Assembly (NCBI GenBank): GCA_028285035.1
Contig: JANQQF010000038.1
Span: 1 to 64,000 of the forward strand
Origin: Phycisphaerae bacterium
GTDB taxonomy: Bacteria > Chloroflexota > Anaerolineae > 4572-78 > J111
Direction of reading: 5' to 3'
DNA length: 64,000 nt
Shown here: positions 9,152 through 17,843 of the stretch, one piece after another
How the letters are laid out: each line of letters starts with the position of its first letter
Numbering within the stretch: position 1 is the first letter of the stretch
Translations under genes and position numbers: made by a program
The notes under the pieces: model-generated
Seen by the model: only the letters and a program-made list of their open reading frames with translations
Database searches by the model: none
Told to the model about the DNA's origin: nothing

Positions 9152-10660
9152 ATGATGAAGTCAGCCTATAAAAAATTAACGTACAAAACATTGTTTACCT
9201 ATAGTTTGGTTATCATTGCCCTGTTGATTATTGCGGTCCCTGTTGTTGCTGCACGAACAACAGGCAACACAATCTTTGAGATGCCGTTTCAAAACGCTGA
9301 AGGCAGTTCGCCCCAAACAAGTCAAGGTTTATCAAGCGGGCTGAATGTTGATCATCTACAACCTGGCGAAGAAAGATGGTATGTCTACGATCAGGAAAGT
9401 TTAGGCATTGATAAATCTGCTTGGGTCTCGCTAGCGTTACGTTATCAAAGCGAAGGACAAATTAACACTGAGCAGGCCAATTTTGAAGTATTCTCTCAAG
9501 CACCACAGCAAAGTTGGTTTAATGCAGAAAATGTACCCCAGGAATATTTAGGGCTTGGTTTACGATCGCCATTACAGCCAGGGCAAAATAGTATTGAGTC
9601 CTTCTGGAGTGGTGAGATCACAGATCACATCTATTATGTCCATGTATTCAACTACTCCCCATTTGGTCTAGATTACACGCTAGAAGCCAGACCAGAACAG
9701 CCGACAGTGTCAGGGGCTATTCCAGCCAGTACGGGAGCAGCCATAGGTAATCCACGCCCCCTTAACGCACGACAGATGGCTTGGACCCTAACCGCGCAAG
9801 CAGTGGAGAATATGGATGCCATTGAAGCGGCAGTATGGATGAAAGAGGCTCAGGTCGTTGGCTGGTTAGTTACCCAAGAAACTGTTACAGAAAACATTCC
9901 TCAACCCGATGCAGCCAGTCCACAACTATTGTGGAAACTCACAGCGCAAGCGATTGAAGGACAAGACGCCCAAACCGCCTCTCAATGGCTCATCCAAGCT
10001 GACAGCTTAGGTTGGCTATCCATTCCAATGGACGAACAAGCTTTGCGTGGCGCAAGTATCCCAGCAGTTCTTGATGCCCCAGATGAAACCGGCCCGGTTG
10101 AGCCAGCTCCGATTGAACCTGTTCAGCCTGAGGATGAAACGCTGGGCTATGAGCCAGTCAACATTTATCCAAATAACCCTTTGCCAATGAATTTAAGTCA
10201 AGTCAATAGCGGGCGGCTCGGGCCTTATGGCGAACACTGGTATCTATTGTCCCAAGATGATATGGATGATGATATGATCGAAGAAATGCGACTGACAATG
10301 TTCTTCACCCCGCGTGTTGGCTACATCAGCAATCGCATCAATTTTGAAATTTTTCCAGCTAATCAATACCACATCTGGGCTAGAGGCGATGCCGATTATA
10401 TGGAAAACCTTGGTTTAGGGATGTGGATTTCACGAGATGAGGATCCAGATACCGGGGAACGGCTTTGGTCTGGCACCTTGGTGGACCGTGATCAATATCT
10501 AGTTAAAGTTAAAAATGGAACTGCAGATGTGGTTGATTATTATCTGTTCCCAGATGACGTAGAAAATGCCGAGCTTGGCAATCCACTGTTGCATGCCAGT
10601 GATGAAGCAACCGGACACGTACCTTACCCGATTTCACCACCTACTCGGGTCGGGCGTTGA
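9152..10660 (+). CDS. Secreted or membrane-anchored repeat protein, unknown function
   Basis: A 502-residue extracytoplasmic protein. Residues 1-34 are a signal/anchor (KKLTYKTLFTYS, then a VIIALLIIAVPVVAA core). The mature part shows two internal duplications. A beta-rich domain with a GEERWYVYDQES start, a NFEVF strand and a (Y/N)LGLGL/LGLGM turn occurs at about 70-180 and again at about 350-480. A helical unit starting LTAQA and ending GWL, about 33 residues long, occurs twice around 205-285. A Pro/Glu linker (EPAPIEPVQPED) joins the parts. GGAGAG precedes the ATG; ATG 9155 is also possible. I do not recognise a catalytic family. It ends inside the 3' end of the convergent kinase gene. Confidence 0.7.
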   Translation: MMKSAYKKLTYKTLFTYSLVIIALLIIAVPVVAARTTGNTIFEMPFQNAEGSSPQTSQGLSSGLNVDHLQPGEERWYVYDQESLGIDKSAWVSLALRYQSEGQINTEQANFEVFSQAPQQSWFNAENVPQEYLGLGLRSPLQPGQNSIESFWSGEITDHIYYVHVFNYSPFGLDYTLEARPEQPTVSGAIPASTGAAIGNPRPLNARQMAWTLTAQAVENMDAIEAAVWMKEAQVVGWLVTQETVTENIPQPDAASPQLLWKLTAQAIEGQDAQTASQWLIQADSLGWLSIPMDEQALRGASIPAVLDAPDETGPVEPAPIEPVQPEDETLGYEPVNIYPNNPLPMNLSQVNSGRLGPYGEHWYLLSQDDMDDDMIEEMRLTMFFTPRVGYISNRINFEIFPANQYHIWARGDADYMENLGLGMWISRDEDPDTGERLWSGTLVDRDQYLVKVKNGTADVVDYYLFPDDVENAELGNPLLHASDEATGHVPYPISPPTRVGR

Positions 10661-13074
10661 GATAGTTTGCTACTATCCAAAACTTGTCGTGTCTTTTGAC
10701 TGAGTTGACCTAAAGTAAATGGTTTTTGTAAAAATTCGATGCCATTGCTAATCCCATGTTGAGCAATGGCATCGTCTGAATAACCGGACATATAAAGCAC
10801 TTTCAGGTCAGAATGTAATGTTATCAACTCCCTAGCTAACTCCACCCCATTCATTCCACCAGGCAAAATAATATCTGTAATCAAAAGATGGATCGGCGCA
10901 TCACTTTTCTCCGCAATGTTTAGCGCAGCTTGCCCATGATTTGCTTCTAATACGGTATAACCATCTAATTGCAGAACATGACTGGCAAAGTGTCGTACCG
11001 ACACTTCATCTTCGACCAAAAGAATTGTTTCGGAGCCAGATGAAGACTCTGCACGGATTCCACTCCCTTGCTCAGGAATTTCTTCCTGAATACGCGGAAA
11101 AAATATTTCAAATTGAGTGTATTGATTAAGTTCTGAGTCAACCGCAATATATCCATCACACTGTTGTACAATTCCGTACACAATTGACAATCCTAAGCCT
11201 GTACCTTGCCCTTGTTCTTTTGTCGTAAAAAATGGCTCAAAAATATGCGAGATTGTCTCGGAGTCCATACCTTTCCCACTATCTCTAACACGTAAAATTA
11301 CATAAGGGCCAGCTTCTAGACCAATATACCGACCTGCATACTCGTGATCAACATCGATATTACACGTTTCAATGGCTAAATGACCGCCAGTTAACATCGC
11401 ATCACGGGCATTCAAAACGAGATTCATCAAAATTTGCTCAATCTGATTAGGGTCAGCCTTAAACTGTCCAAGGTTAGACTCAAGAGTGGTGGTTAGTGTT
11501 ATCGTTTCATCAATCAAACGTCGTAACATTTTTTCTAAATCAAGAACAATCTCATTTAAGTAGATGACCTTCTTTTGGAATAAATGTTTACGGCTAAATG
11601 TCAGTAATTGTGCAGTTAATTCAGAGGCTCTTTGACTGGCCCGACGAATCTCTTCCAATTCCCTGCGAAGCGGGTCATCTTTATGAAGATTACGTTGCAG
11701 TAGAATCTCGCTATATCCACGAATAACAGTCAACATGTTATTAAAATCATGGGCTACGCCACCCGCTAGACGCCCGATGGCCTCCATTTTTTGGGAATGA
11801 TGTAATTGCTCTTCAAGATGCTTATGATTTGTAATATCAACCATCACCCCCTGAAGCTTAACTGGCTTATTATTTTCTACGATGACAGTAACAATATCAC
11901 GTAACCAAACAATACGGCCATCCGCAGCCAACATCCGATATTCAAAAACGTGATCTTTCATTTTAGCTGTTGACTTCTTACAATATTCCACAGCACTATC
12001 ACGATCCTCAGGATGAATATGATTGGGCCAAAAATCGTGCTCAAGCCACCGTTCCTTTGGATAGCCAAGAATGCGTTCCGCTTGCTGACTTACAAAAATA
12101 TACTGAAAACTTGCTACATCAACCTCCCAAACAATACTATCAATTGTATTAACCAGTTGCTCATATTGTTGCTGGGATTCGCGCAATGAGTTCTCAACCT
12201 TTTTACGCTCGGTAATATCATAGGCATTGACGAGAAAGCCATCTACAGTTGGATTATCAAGCAAATTTGTAATCGTCATAACCAATGTATGCCATTTTTG
12301 GTCGTAGTGTTGGATGCGACATTCTTGATTTGCAAAATCTGAATGATCAAGTATCTGTTGTGGATCAAACAAAGGGGCAAACTTTGTTTGATCTTCTGGA
12401 TGAAGTAACTCGGGTAAGGCCTTTCCAATTACATTTTCTGATTTATAACCAAGCACTTTGAAAATTGATGGACTTGCATAACGAATGATTGCCTCCTGAT
12501 CCAAGATAAATACAAGATCTGAGGCATGTTCGATCATCGCCTGAAATCGCTGAGCTGTTTGCCACAAAGCAGCTTCGGCACGTTGCCGTTCAATGGCTTG
12601 TCTCTCCAAATTTCTAGTTGCTTTAATCAACTCATCTGTTCGTTCTTTAACTTTTTGCTCCAAACCTTCATTGTCTGTTGCAAAGTAAGACTGCACAGCA
12701 CGATGTACCTGATAGATTACTTCATCTATTGTTTTGTCTGCTTTGTGAATAAATGCAAAGGTATCGGCATTGACTGCCGTTATAGCTGCTTCTAACGTGG
12801 GGTTATGCGTATTAATAATAACTTTTATATTCTTGTTAATGGCCCGCAAATCCTTAAGTAATTGCAGACCATCTATATCCGGGAGTTGAAGACTCAGAAT
12901 AACAATATTGATATGTTGTGTTAGACAGATTGTTTTTGCGCCTTGTCCCGTCTGACAACAAATTGGCAAAAATCCATTTTCTTCAAGTGTTATAGCTAAA
13001 TTTTGTTGATAATCGACTTCATCATCAACGAGAAGAATTGGAAGTGAGGAATTCTGAGGAAAGACTTCACTCAT
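10624..13074 (-). CDS. Soluble hybrid histidine kinase: REC-PAS-PAS-HisKA-HATPase-REC
   Basis: An 816-residue cytosolic sensor with no TM segment. In order it has a receiver-like domain (about 13-125), a coiled coil (135-170), PAS (about 170-290), PAS/PAC (about 300-425), HisKA with the phospho-acceptor in GGVAHDFNNML, HATPase with NLVLNARDAM, DSGKGMD and GTGLGLSIV, and a C-terminal receiver (about 690-805) with LLITDIILPG and FLQKPF. The C-terminal receiver keeps its Asp and Lys. The N-terminal one has the acidic pair VDDE, but Ser replaces the acceptor Asp in VILSLQLPD. The two ends of this gene and the plus-strand neighbour overlap by 37 bases. No response-regulator partner is adjacent. 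Confidence 0.93.
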   Translation of the reverse strand: MSEVFPQNSSLPILLVDDEVDYQQNLAITLEENGFLPICCQTGQGAKTICLTQHINIVILSLQLPDIDGLQLLKDLRAINKNIKVIINTHNPTLEAAITAVNADTFAFIHKADKTIDEVIYQVHRAVQSYFATDNEGLEQKVKERTDELIKATRNLERQAIERQRAEAALWQTAQRFQAMIEHASDLVFILDQEAIIRYASPSIFKVLGYKSENVIGKALPELLHPEDQTKFAPLFDPQQILDHSDFANQECRIQHYDQKWHTLVMTITNLLDNPTVDGFLVNAYDITERKKVENSLRESQQQYEQLVNTIDSIVWEVDVASFQYIFVSQQAERILGYPKERWLEHDFWPNHIHPEDRDSAVEYCKKSTAKMKDHVFEYRMLAADGRIVWLRDIVTVIVENNKPVKLQGVMVDITNHKHLEEQLHHSQKMEAIGRLAGGVAHDFNNMLTVIRGYSEILLQRNLHKDDPLRRELEEIRRASQRASELTAQLLTFSRKHLFQKKVIYLNEIVLDLEKMLRRLIDETITLTTTLESNLGQFKADPNQIEQILMNLVLNARDAMLTGGHLAIETCNIDVDHEYAGRYIGLEAGPYVILRVRDSGKGMDSETISHIFEPFFTTKEQGQGTGLGLSIVYGIVQQCDGYIAVDSELNQYTQFEIFFPRIQEEIPEQGSGIRAESSSGSETILLVEDEVSVRHFASHVLQLDGYTVLEANHGQAALNIAEKSDAPIHLLITDIILPGGMNGVELARELITLHSDLKVLYMSGYSDDAIAQHGISNGIEFLQKPFTLGQLSQKTRQVLDSSKLSQRPTRVGGEIG

Positions 13075-13555
13075 AAAAAATCTCCACAGGTTACAACAAA
13101 TGGTAGATAGCGAATAGAGCTTGCTTACAGAAATGATAGGGGATATTTAGTTTGTAAACCTAAACTACATCATCATGCTACACGACCTTAAAGCTTGTGT
13201 CAATGATTTTTAATTTGCGATATCAATTGACAAGGTAAAAGAAGCATGATATTCTTGGCCCTGTTTGCTAATATACGCCTCGAAGCCCTCGCCTCTTGTC
13301 TGGACGACTCCATGCAAATTCGAGGGTTTTCTATTTTAGGCAATTTCAAGAAAATAAATCATCAAAATATTTTTACTTTGATAAATTTATTTCTTGGAAA
13401 AGCCTTAATGAAGATGACCAAGTTGGTAGGAGGTGCTTCCTCAAAATTTGTTGTTGTATTTTTAGGACTGCTGTAGTTATGCCCCAAATTATGTACAAAG
13501 TTTTTACATAGCTCCAAATCAAATGATATATTACTCTTAAGGAGGAGTATAAATC
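13075..13555 (+). promoter_or_regulatory. Long intergenic leader of the BMP importer operon: promoter and structured RNA candidate
   Basis: This 481-base gap between divergently oriented genes has no convincing gene; the short ORFs in it have no RBS or family features. TTGACA at 13227-13232, a 17-base spacer and TATTCT at 13250-13255 make a reasonable promoter for the binding-protein gene, leaving a leader of about 290 nt. Inside it, 13339-13404 can fold into one long imperfect stem: GGC at 13339 with GCC at 13402, TTTCAAGAAAATAAA with TTTATTTCTTGGAAA, and ATCAAA with TTTGAT. It does not resemble a riboswitch I know. AAGGAGGAG sits before the ATG. Confidence 0.4.
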
Positions 13556-15043
13556 ATGAAGAAACTCGCTAAATTTATTAGTCTTTCCTTGTTAGTTGCG
13601 CTACTTTTGTCATTAATTCCAGCGCACGCCATGGCCCAAGAAGAAATTGTTTGTGAAGAAGATGTTGTCGTTCAGGCCGATGACTGGTTGTCAAAAATCG
13701 CCGACAAATTCTTTGGTGATGTATTAGCCTTCCCCGTTATCTATGAAGCAACAAATGAAAAAGCGACCAGCGATGATAGCTACGCTGTTATTGCTGATGC
13801 AAACTTAATTGAAGTAGGTTGGAAATTATGTGTTCCAACCGCTGAGTATGCTGAGGGCATCCTAGGAATTGGGGAAGAAGCTGCGGCAGAAGCCAGTGGT
13901 GAAGTTCAAATCCCAACCATTGAAGAAGGCAAAACAAACGTTGCTTTTGTTTATGTCGGCCCCATCGGTGATGGTGGCTGGACTTTTGCCCACAATGAAG
14001 GCCGACGTTACATCGAGACCGCTTTAGGTGATAGTGTCAACACCGCATACTTAGAAAGTGTTCCTGAAGGGGCTGATGCTGAACGCGTTATCCGCAATCT
14101 AGCTCGCCAAGGCTTTGATGTCATTTTCACCACTTCCTTCGGTTATATGGACCCCACTGGCGTCGTTTCTGAAGAATTCCCAGACACTGCCTTTGTCCAC
14201 ATTTCTGGACAAAAGAGAAATGACTCTAACTTTGGTAACGTCTTCGGCGCAATGGAAGAAATGAAGTATCTGGCTGGTATGGTTGCTGGGGCCAAGGCCA
14301 AAGAAGATGGCTCTAATCGCGTCGGTATTATTGCTCCATTCCCAATCGCCGAAGTGATCCGTCTATCAAATGCTACAGCTCTGGGGATGAACCGCACTTG
14401 TCCCGAGTGCGAAATGGACATCCGCTGGATTTTCACCTGGTTTGACCCTGTAAAAGAACGAGAGGCCGCAGAATCAATGCTTGATGCTGGAGCAACCGTC
14501 ATTATCACTGGGGCAGATACCCCAGGCCCTGTTCAAGCCGCTGGTGAACGTGGCCTCACGGGAATAGCCTATGACTCTTCCAACGCCTGTGTCGGCCTTG
14601 AAGATAGCTGTTTGGGGGTACCATACTGGAATTGGGGTCCCGTCTACGCAGACATCGTTTCAGGTGTACAGGCGGGAACCTGGGTTCCCGAAGACTACTA
14701 CGGGTCTACGGCTGATGGTATGCTTGGTTTCTATGGCTTTATGGAAGGTCAAGAGCCATACGCTAGCGTTCCGGCCTCTGTCATTCCTGAAGTTCAAGAA
14801 GTTTTGGCCCAGATGCAATCTGGTGAATTTGATCGCTTCAGCATCTTCACTGGTCCAATCAACGACAACCAAGGTAATGAAGTAGTTGCCGATGGCGTTG
14901 TTTTGACCCAATCAGACCTGGAAGGTCTCTCAGAAGGATACATGGGTGCCTTCGGCATTGAAGGACGTGAAGCCTGCACCATATGTATGGATTATCTCGT
15001 CGAAGGGTTTGACTCAACTGCTGAAATTCCGCCGCTGAACTAA
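13556..15043 (+). CDS. BMP-family substrate-binding protein with N-terminal LysM-like module
   Basis: Extracytoplasmic binding subunit of a basic-membrane-protein (BmpA/Nup) ABC importer; characterised relatives bind nucleosides. Residues 1-28 are a signal peptide ending near AMAQEE. Residues about 32-95 form a LysM-like domain (VVQADDWLSKIADKFFGD, ending GWKLCVP). The BMP fold runs from about 122 (TNVAFVYVGPIGDGGWTFAH) to the end. Cysteines occur in pairs (CPEC, CTICMD, DSSNAC with DSC), as expected for disulfides. A near-perfect Shine-Dalgarno precedes the ATG, and a strong terminator follows 70 bases after the stop, so this gene can be transcribed more than the downstream ATPase and permeases. 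Confidence 0.92.
   Translation: MKKLAKFISLSLLVALLLSLIPAHAMAQEEIVCEEDVVVQADDWLSKIADKFFGDVLAFPVIYEATNEKATSDDSYAVIADANLIEVGWKLCVPTAEYAEGILGIGEEAAAEASGEVQIPTIEEGKTNVAFVYVGPIGDGGWTFAHNEGRRYIETALGDSVNTAYLESVPEGADAERVIRNLARQGFDVIFTTSFGYMDPTGVVSEEFPDTAFVHISGQKRNDSNFGNVFGAMEEMKYLAGMVAGAKAKEDGSNRVGIIAPFPIAEVIRLSNATALGMNRTCPECEMDIRWIFTWFDPVKEREAAESMLDAGATVIITGADTPGPVQAAGERGLTGIAYDSSNACVGLEDSCLGVPYWNWGPVYADIVSGVQAGTWVPEDYYGSTADGMLGFYGFMEGQEPYASVPASVIPEVQEVLAQMQSGEFDRFSIFTGPINDNQGNEVVADGVVLTQSDLEGLSEGYMGAFGIEGREACTICMDYLVEGFDSTAEIPPLN
14674..14689. other. Exact GGGAACC-NN-GGTTCCC palindrome inside the BMP gene (possible parS-like site)
   Basis: The 16-bp palindrome has TG as its centre and is extended by one more complementary pair (C at 14673, G at 14690). 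It encodes part of a GTWVP peptide. It is identical in both arms to the site after the IS5 remnant at 41561 and one base off the sites in and after parB. Chance from codon use cannot be excluded. Confidence 0.4.
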
Positions 15044-15111
15044 CCTTTAGATTTCAATGAAGTATCTAATTTGAGGAAGATTGGCAAACATTTTCATTAA
15101 TTAGTATACTG

Positions 15112-15150
15112 GGTGCGCGGTTATGGTGAATAACCGCGCACCTTTTTTAT
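15112..15150 (+). terminator. Intrinsic terminator after the BMP gene
   Basis: A perfect 13-bp stem, GGTGCGCGGTTAT with ATAACCGCGCACC, has a 5-base loop and is followed by six T. It lies between the binding-protein gene and the ATPase gene and would act as an attenuator of the ABC operon. Confidence 0.93.
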
Positions 15151-15215
15151 TTGTGCCACAACCGTCACATTTGACTTAATCACCACTATCAACCACTTTT
15201 TTAGGAGGAGACCAT

Positions 15216-16742
15216 TTGAACAGCACCCAATATGCTTTTGAAATGCGTGGTATCACCAAACGATTTCCAGGCGTGATTGCCAATGATGACGTTGATTTTT
15301 CTGTAGTCAAAGGTGAAATTCACGCCCTACTTGGTGAAAACGGGGCCGGTAAAAGTACCTTGATGAATATGCTCAATGGCTTATATCGTCCCGATGAGGG
15401 TCAAATCCTGATCGATGGCAAGCCGATTCGGTTTAGCTCCCCCAGAGATGCCATCAATCAGGGCATCGGTATGGTTCACCAACACTTTATGCTGGTTCCC
15501 ACCCAAACTGTGGCCGAAAACCTGATCCTCGGCCAACGACTACCTCGCTTCTACATCAACTACAATCAAGTTGAGGCGGATGTTAAACAATTGTCAGAAA
15601 AATACGGCCTCGCCATCGATCCAAAAGCAAAAATTTGGCAGCTATCGGTCGGAGAGCAGCAGCGTGTTGAGATTCTGAAAATGCTGTATCAAGGCGCAAA
15701 AATCCTGATTATGGATGAGCCTACCGCCGTACTTACGCCGCAAGAGGTCCACGACCTATTTAAAACCTTACGGAGTATGACCCAAACAGGGCACACCATT
15801 GTCTTTATCAGCCACAAACTTGACGAAGTTGTCGAAATTGCCGATCAAGTGACCGTTTTACGACGGGGGCGTGTTGCCGCCACCGTTAATGGGGAAAACG
15901 TGACAAAAGCAGAGTTAGCCCGATTAATGGTTGGGCGTGAAGTGCTGTTCCGTATTGAAAAAAAGGCCGCAGAGCCAGGCGAAGTTGTCTTAAACATAGA
16001 CAATGTATCTTGTGATAATGACCGAGGTCTCCCTTCATTACGCAATCTGTCACTTGATATTAGAGCCGGTGAAGTGGTCGGTGTAGCCGCAGTCGCAGGA
16101 AATGGACAAACGGAACTGGCAGAAGTAATTACCGGATTGCGCAATGTTACATCAGGTAAAATTGTCGTACAGAATCAAGATGTCACAAATCAGCCTGCCA
16201 CGGCCACCATCGAACAGGGTTTAGCCCACATTCCAGCCGACCGAACTGGCGTTGGCTCCTCACCTAATCTCAGCTTAGCCGACAATCTCATTCTCAAAGG
16301 CTACCGGCAGACGCCTGTGGGCAAGGGATGGCGCGTGGATTTAGGCTTAGCGCGTCAACAGGCTGAAACCTTGGTCGAACGGTTCGATGTCAAAACGCCA
16401 AGCATTGATACCCCAGCCCGACTACTTTCCGGCGGGAATTTGCAAAAGCTTATTTTAGCCCGCGAAATTTCTCAACAACCCAAAGTGATTGTTGCTGTAT
16501 ATCCAGTGCGTGGATTGGATGTTGGAGCCATAGAGTCGATTCATCAACGATTAATTGATGAGCGAGATCGTGGGGCGGGAATTCTTTTGATTTCTGAAGA
16601 CCTAGACGAGTTGCTATCACTATCAGATCACATCGTTGTGCTATTTGAAGGACAAATTATGGGTGAAGTCCCCCCTGAAGATGATCGGGTTGATGAGATC
16701 GGCCTATTAATGGCCGGCACAAAAGTAGAGCAGGGAGGATAG
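15216..16742 (+). CDS. BMP/Nup-type ABC importer ATPase (double NBD)
   Basis: A 508-residue protein with two ABC domains in one chain, as in the NupO/RbsA group that powers nucleoside or sugar uptake. The first domain (about 8-240) is complete: GENGAGKSTLMNML Walker A, LSVGEQQRVEI signature, ILIMDEPTAVLT Walker B and the switch His in FISHKLDE. The second (about 265-500) has GVAAVAGNGQTELAE where Walker A would be, without the GKS core, as is usual in this family, then LSGGNLQKLILARE and VAVYPVRGLDVGA. The start is TTG at 15216, fixed by AGGAGGAG 6 bases upstream. The stop overlaps the next gene region. Confidence 0.94.
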   Translation: MNSTQYAFEMRGITKRFPGVIANDDVDFSVVKGEIHALLGENGAGKSTLMNMLNGLYRPDEGQILIDGKPIRFSSPRDAINQGIGMVHQHFMLVPTQTVAENLILGQRLPRFYINYNQVEADVKQLSEKYGLAIDPKAKIWQLSVGEQQRVEILKMLYQGAKILIMDEPTAVLTPQEVHDLFKTLRSMTQTGHTIVFISHKLDEVVEIADQVTVLRRGRVAATVNGENVTKAELARLMVGREVLFRIEKKAAEPGEVVLNIDNVSCDNDRGLPSLRNLSLDIRAGEVVGVAAVAGNGQTELAEVITGLRNVTSGKIVVQNQDVTNQPATATIEQGLAHIPADRTGVGSSPNLSLADNLILKGYRQTPVGKGWRVDLGLARQQAETLVERFDVKTPSIDTPARLLSGGNLQKLILAREISQQPKVIVAVYPVRGLDVGAIESIHQRLIDERDRGAGILLISEDLDELLSLSDHIVVLFEGQIMGEVPPEDDRVDEIGLLMAGTKVEQGG

Positions 16743-16747
16743 TGGCT

Positions 16748-17839
16748 ATGCGAATATCAATTGAACCTCGTCTGAACGTCTCTCGTTGGTTACCTGTGAT
16801 CAACATCATCATCGCGGTCATCATCGCTTTGATTCTCGGCTCGATCCCTCTCCTCTATGGCGGACTTAATCCAGTAACAGCCTATTGGCAAATGATCAAA
16901 GCGGGTTTCTTTGAAACCTATTCATTCTCAGATACATCGGTCAAAGCGACCCCGCTTATTTTGGCTGGATTGGGGGTAACAATTGCTTTTCGAATGCGCC
17001 TTTGGAACATCGGGGCTGAGGGACAACTGCTAATTGGTGCCTGGGCCACAGCAGGGGTTGCCCTCTTCTGGCTACCAAGAGAAACACCAGCCGTTATTAT
17101 GCTAGCGACAATGACCATTGCCGGATTTGTCGCTGGGGCAGTATGGGGGGCCATTCCTGGGGTCTTGCGAGCACGATTGGGGGTTAACGAAATCATCTCA
17201 TCTCTGATGCTCACTTATGTTGCCGCTCAATTCAACAACTACTTTATCTATGGGCCGTGGGCCGCCGGAGGCTTCGGCCTGACCGCCCCCTTCCCAAAAT
17301 CAGCCTGGTTTCCACGCTTAACCGATTTTGGCGATATTTATCCTGCCTTGCGCGGCCTAACCGCTCATTTAGGCATTGTCTATGGGATCGTCGCCGCCAT
17401 CATTTTATTTGTGATCTTCAAGTACAGTAAGTGGGGCTACGAATTAAAGGTGATCGGGGATAATCCTGAGGCGGCTCGCTATGCGGGAATGAATTTATCC
17501 CGCACGATTATCTTAACAATGGTCGTTTCTGGTGGCTTAGCTGGCCTAGCGGGAATGTCAGAATTAGCGGGGGCGGTGCATCGCTTGCAAGAAAACTTTT
17601 CCCCTGGATATGGCTTCACCGCAATCATCGTGGCTTGGTTGGCTCGCCTGAATCCGCTCGCGGTTATTCTGGTCGGCTATCTATTTGGTGGTCTCTTGGT
17701 CGGGGGGGATGTCATTCAACCCGCCGGAATCCCCTTGATGATTCAGGGGATCATTCTATTTTGTGTGATTAGTGCTGATACGTTTACTCGCTATCGCATT
17801 CGCTTCACCTCAACCGCACCAGCTACAACGGAGGTATAG
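16748..17839 (+). CDS. BMP/Nup-type ABC importer permease 1
   Basis: Inner-membrane permease of about 363 residues with around 8-10 TM segments, of the NupP/BPD_transp_2 type. The family stretch IGDNPEAARYAGMNL and the preceding KWGYELKV match the cytoplasmic coupling region of this importer class. The ATG at 16748 has GGGAGG at an ideal 9-base distance. A GTG at 16742 overlaps the ATPase stop and is too close to that RBS. Translation is probably coupled to the ATPase. It pairs with the next permease to form a heterodimeric channel for the binding protein encoded upstream. Confidence 0.92.
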   Translation: MRISIEPRLNVSRWLPVINIIIAVIIALILGSIPLLYGGLNPVTAYWQMIKAGFFETYSFSDTSVKATPLILAGLGVTIAFRMRLWNIGAEGQLLIGAWATAGVALFWLPRETPAVIMLATMTIAGFVAGAVWGAIPGVLRARLGVNEIISSLMLTYVAAQFNNYFIYGPWAAGGFGLTAPFPKSAWFPRLTDFGDIYPALRGLTAHLGIVYGIVAAIILFVIFKYSKWGYELKVIGDNPEAARYAGMNLSRTIILTMVVSGGLAGLAGMSELAGAVHRLQENFSPGYGFTAIIVAWLARLNPLAVILVGYLFGGLLVGGDVIQPAGIPLMIQGIILFCVISADTFTRYRIRFTSTAPATTEV

Positions 17840-17843
17840 AACA

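Noticed and set aside
13246..13511. Two overlapping ORFs of 71-76 codons in the gap before the BMP gene
   Set aside because: No RBS, no recognisable motif, and the composition follows an AT-rich leader that instead forms a long stem.
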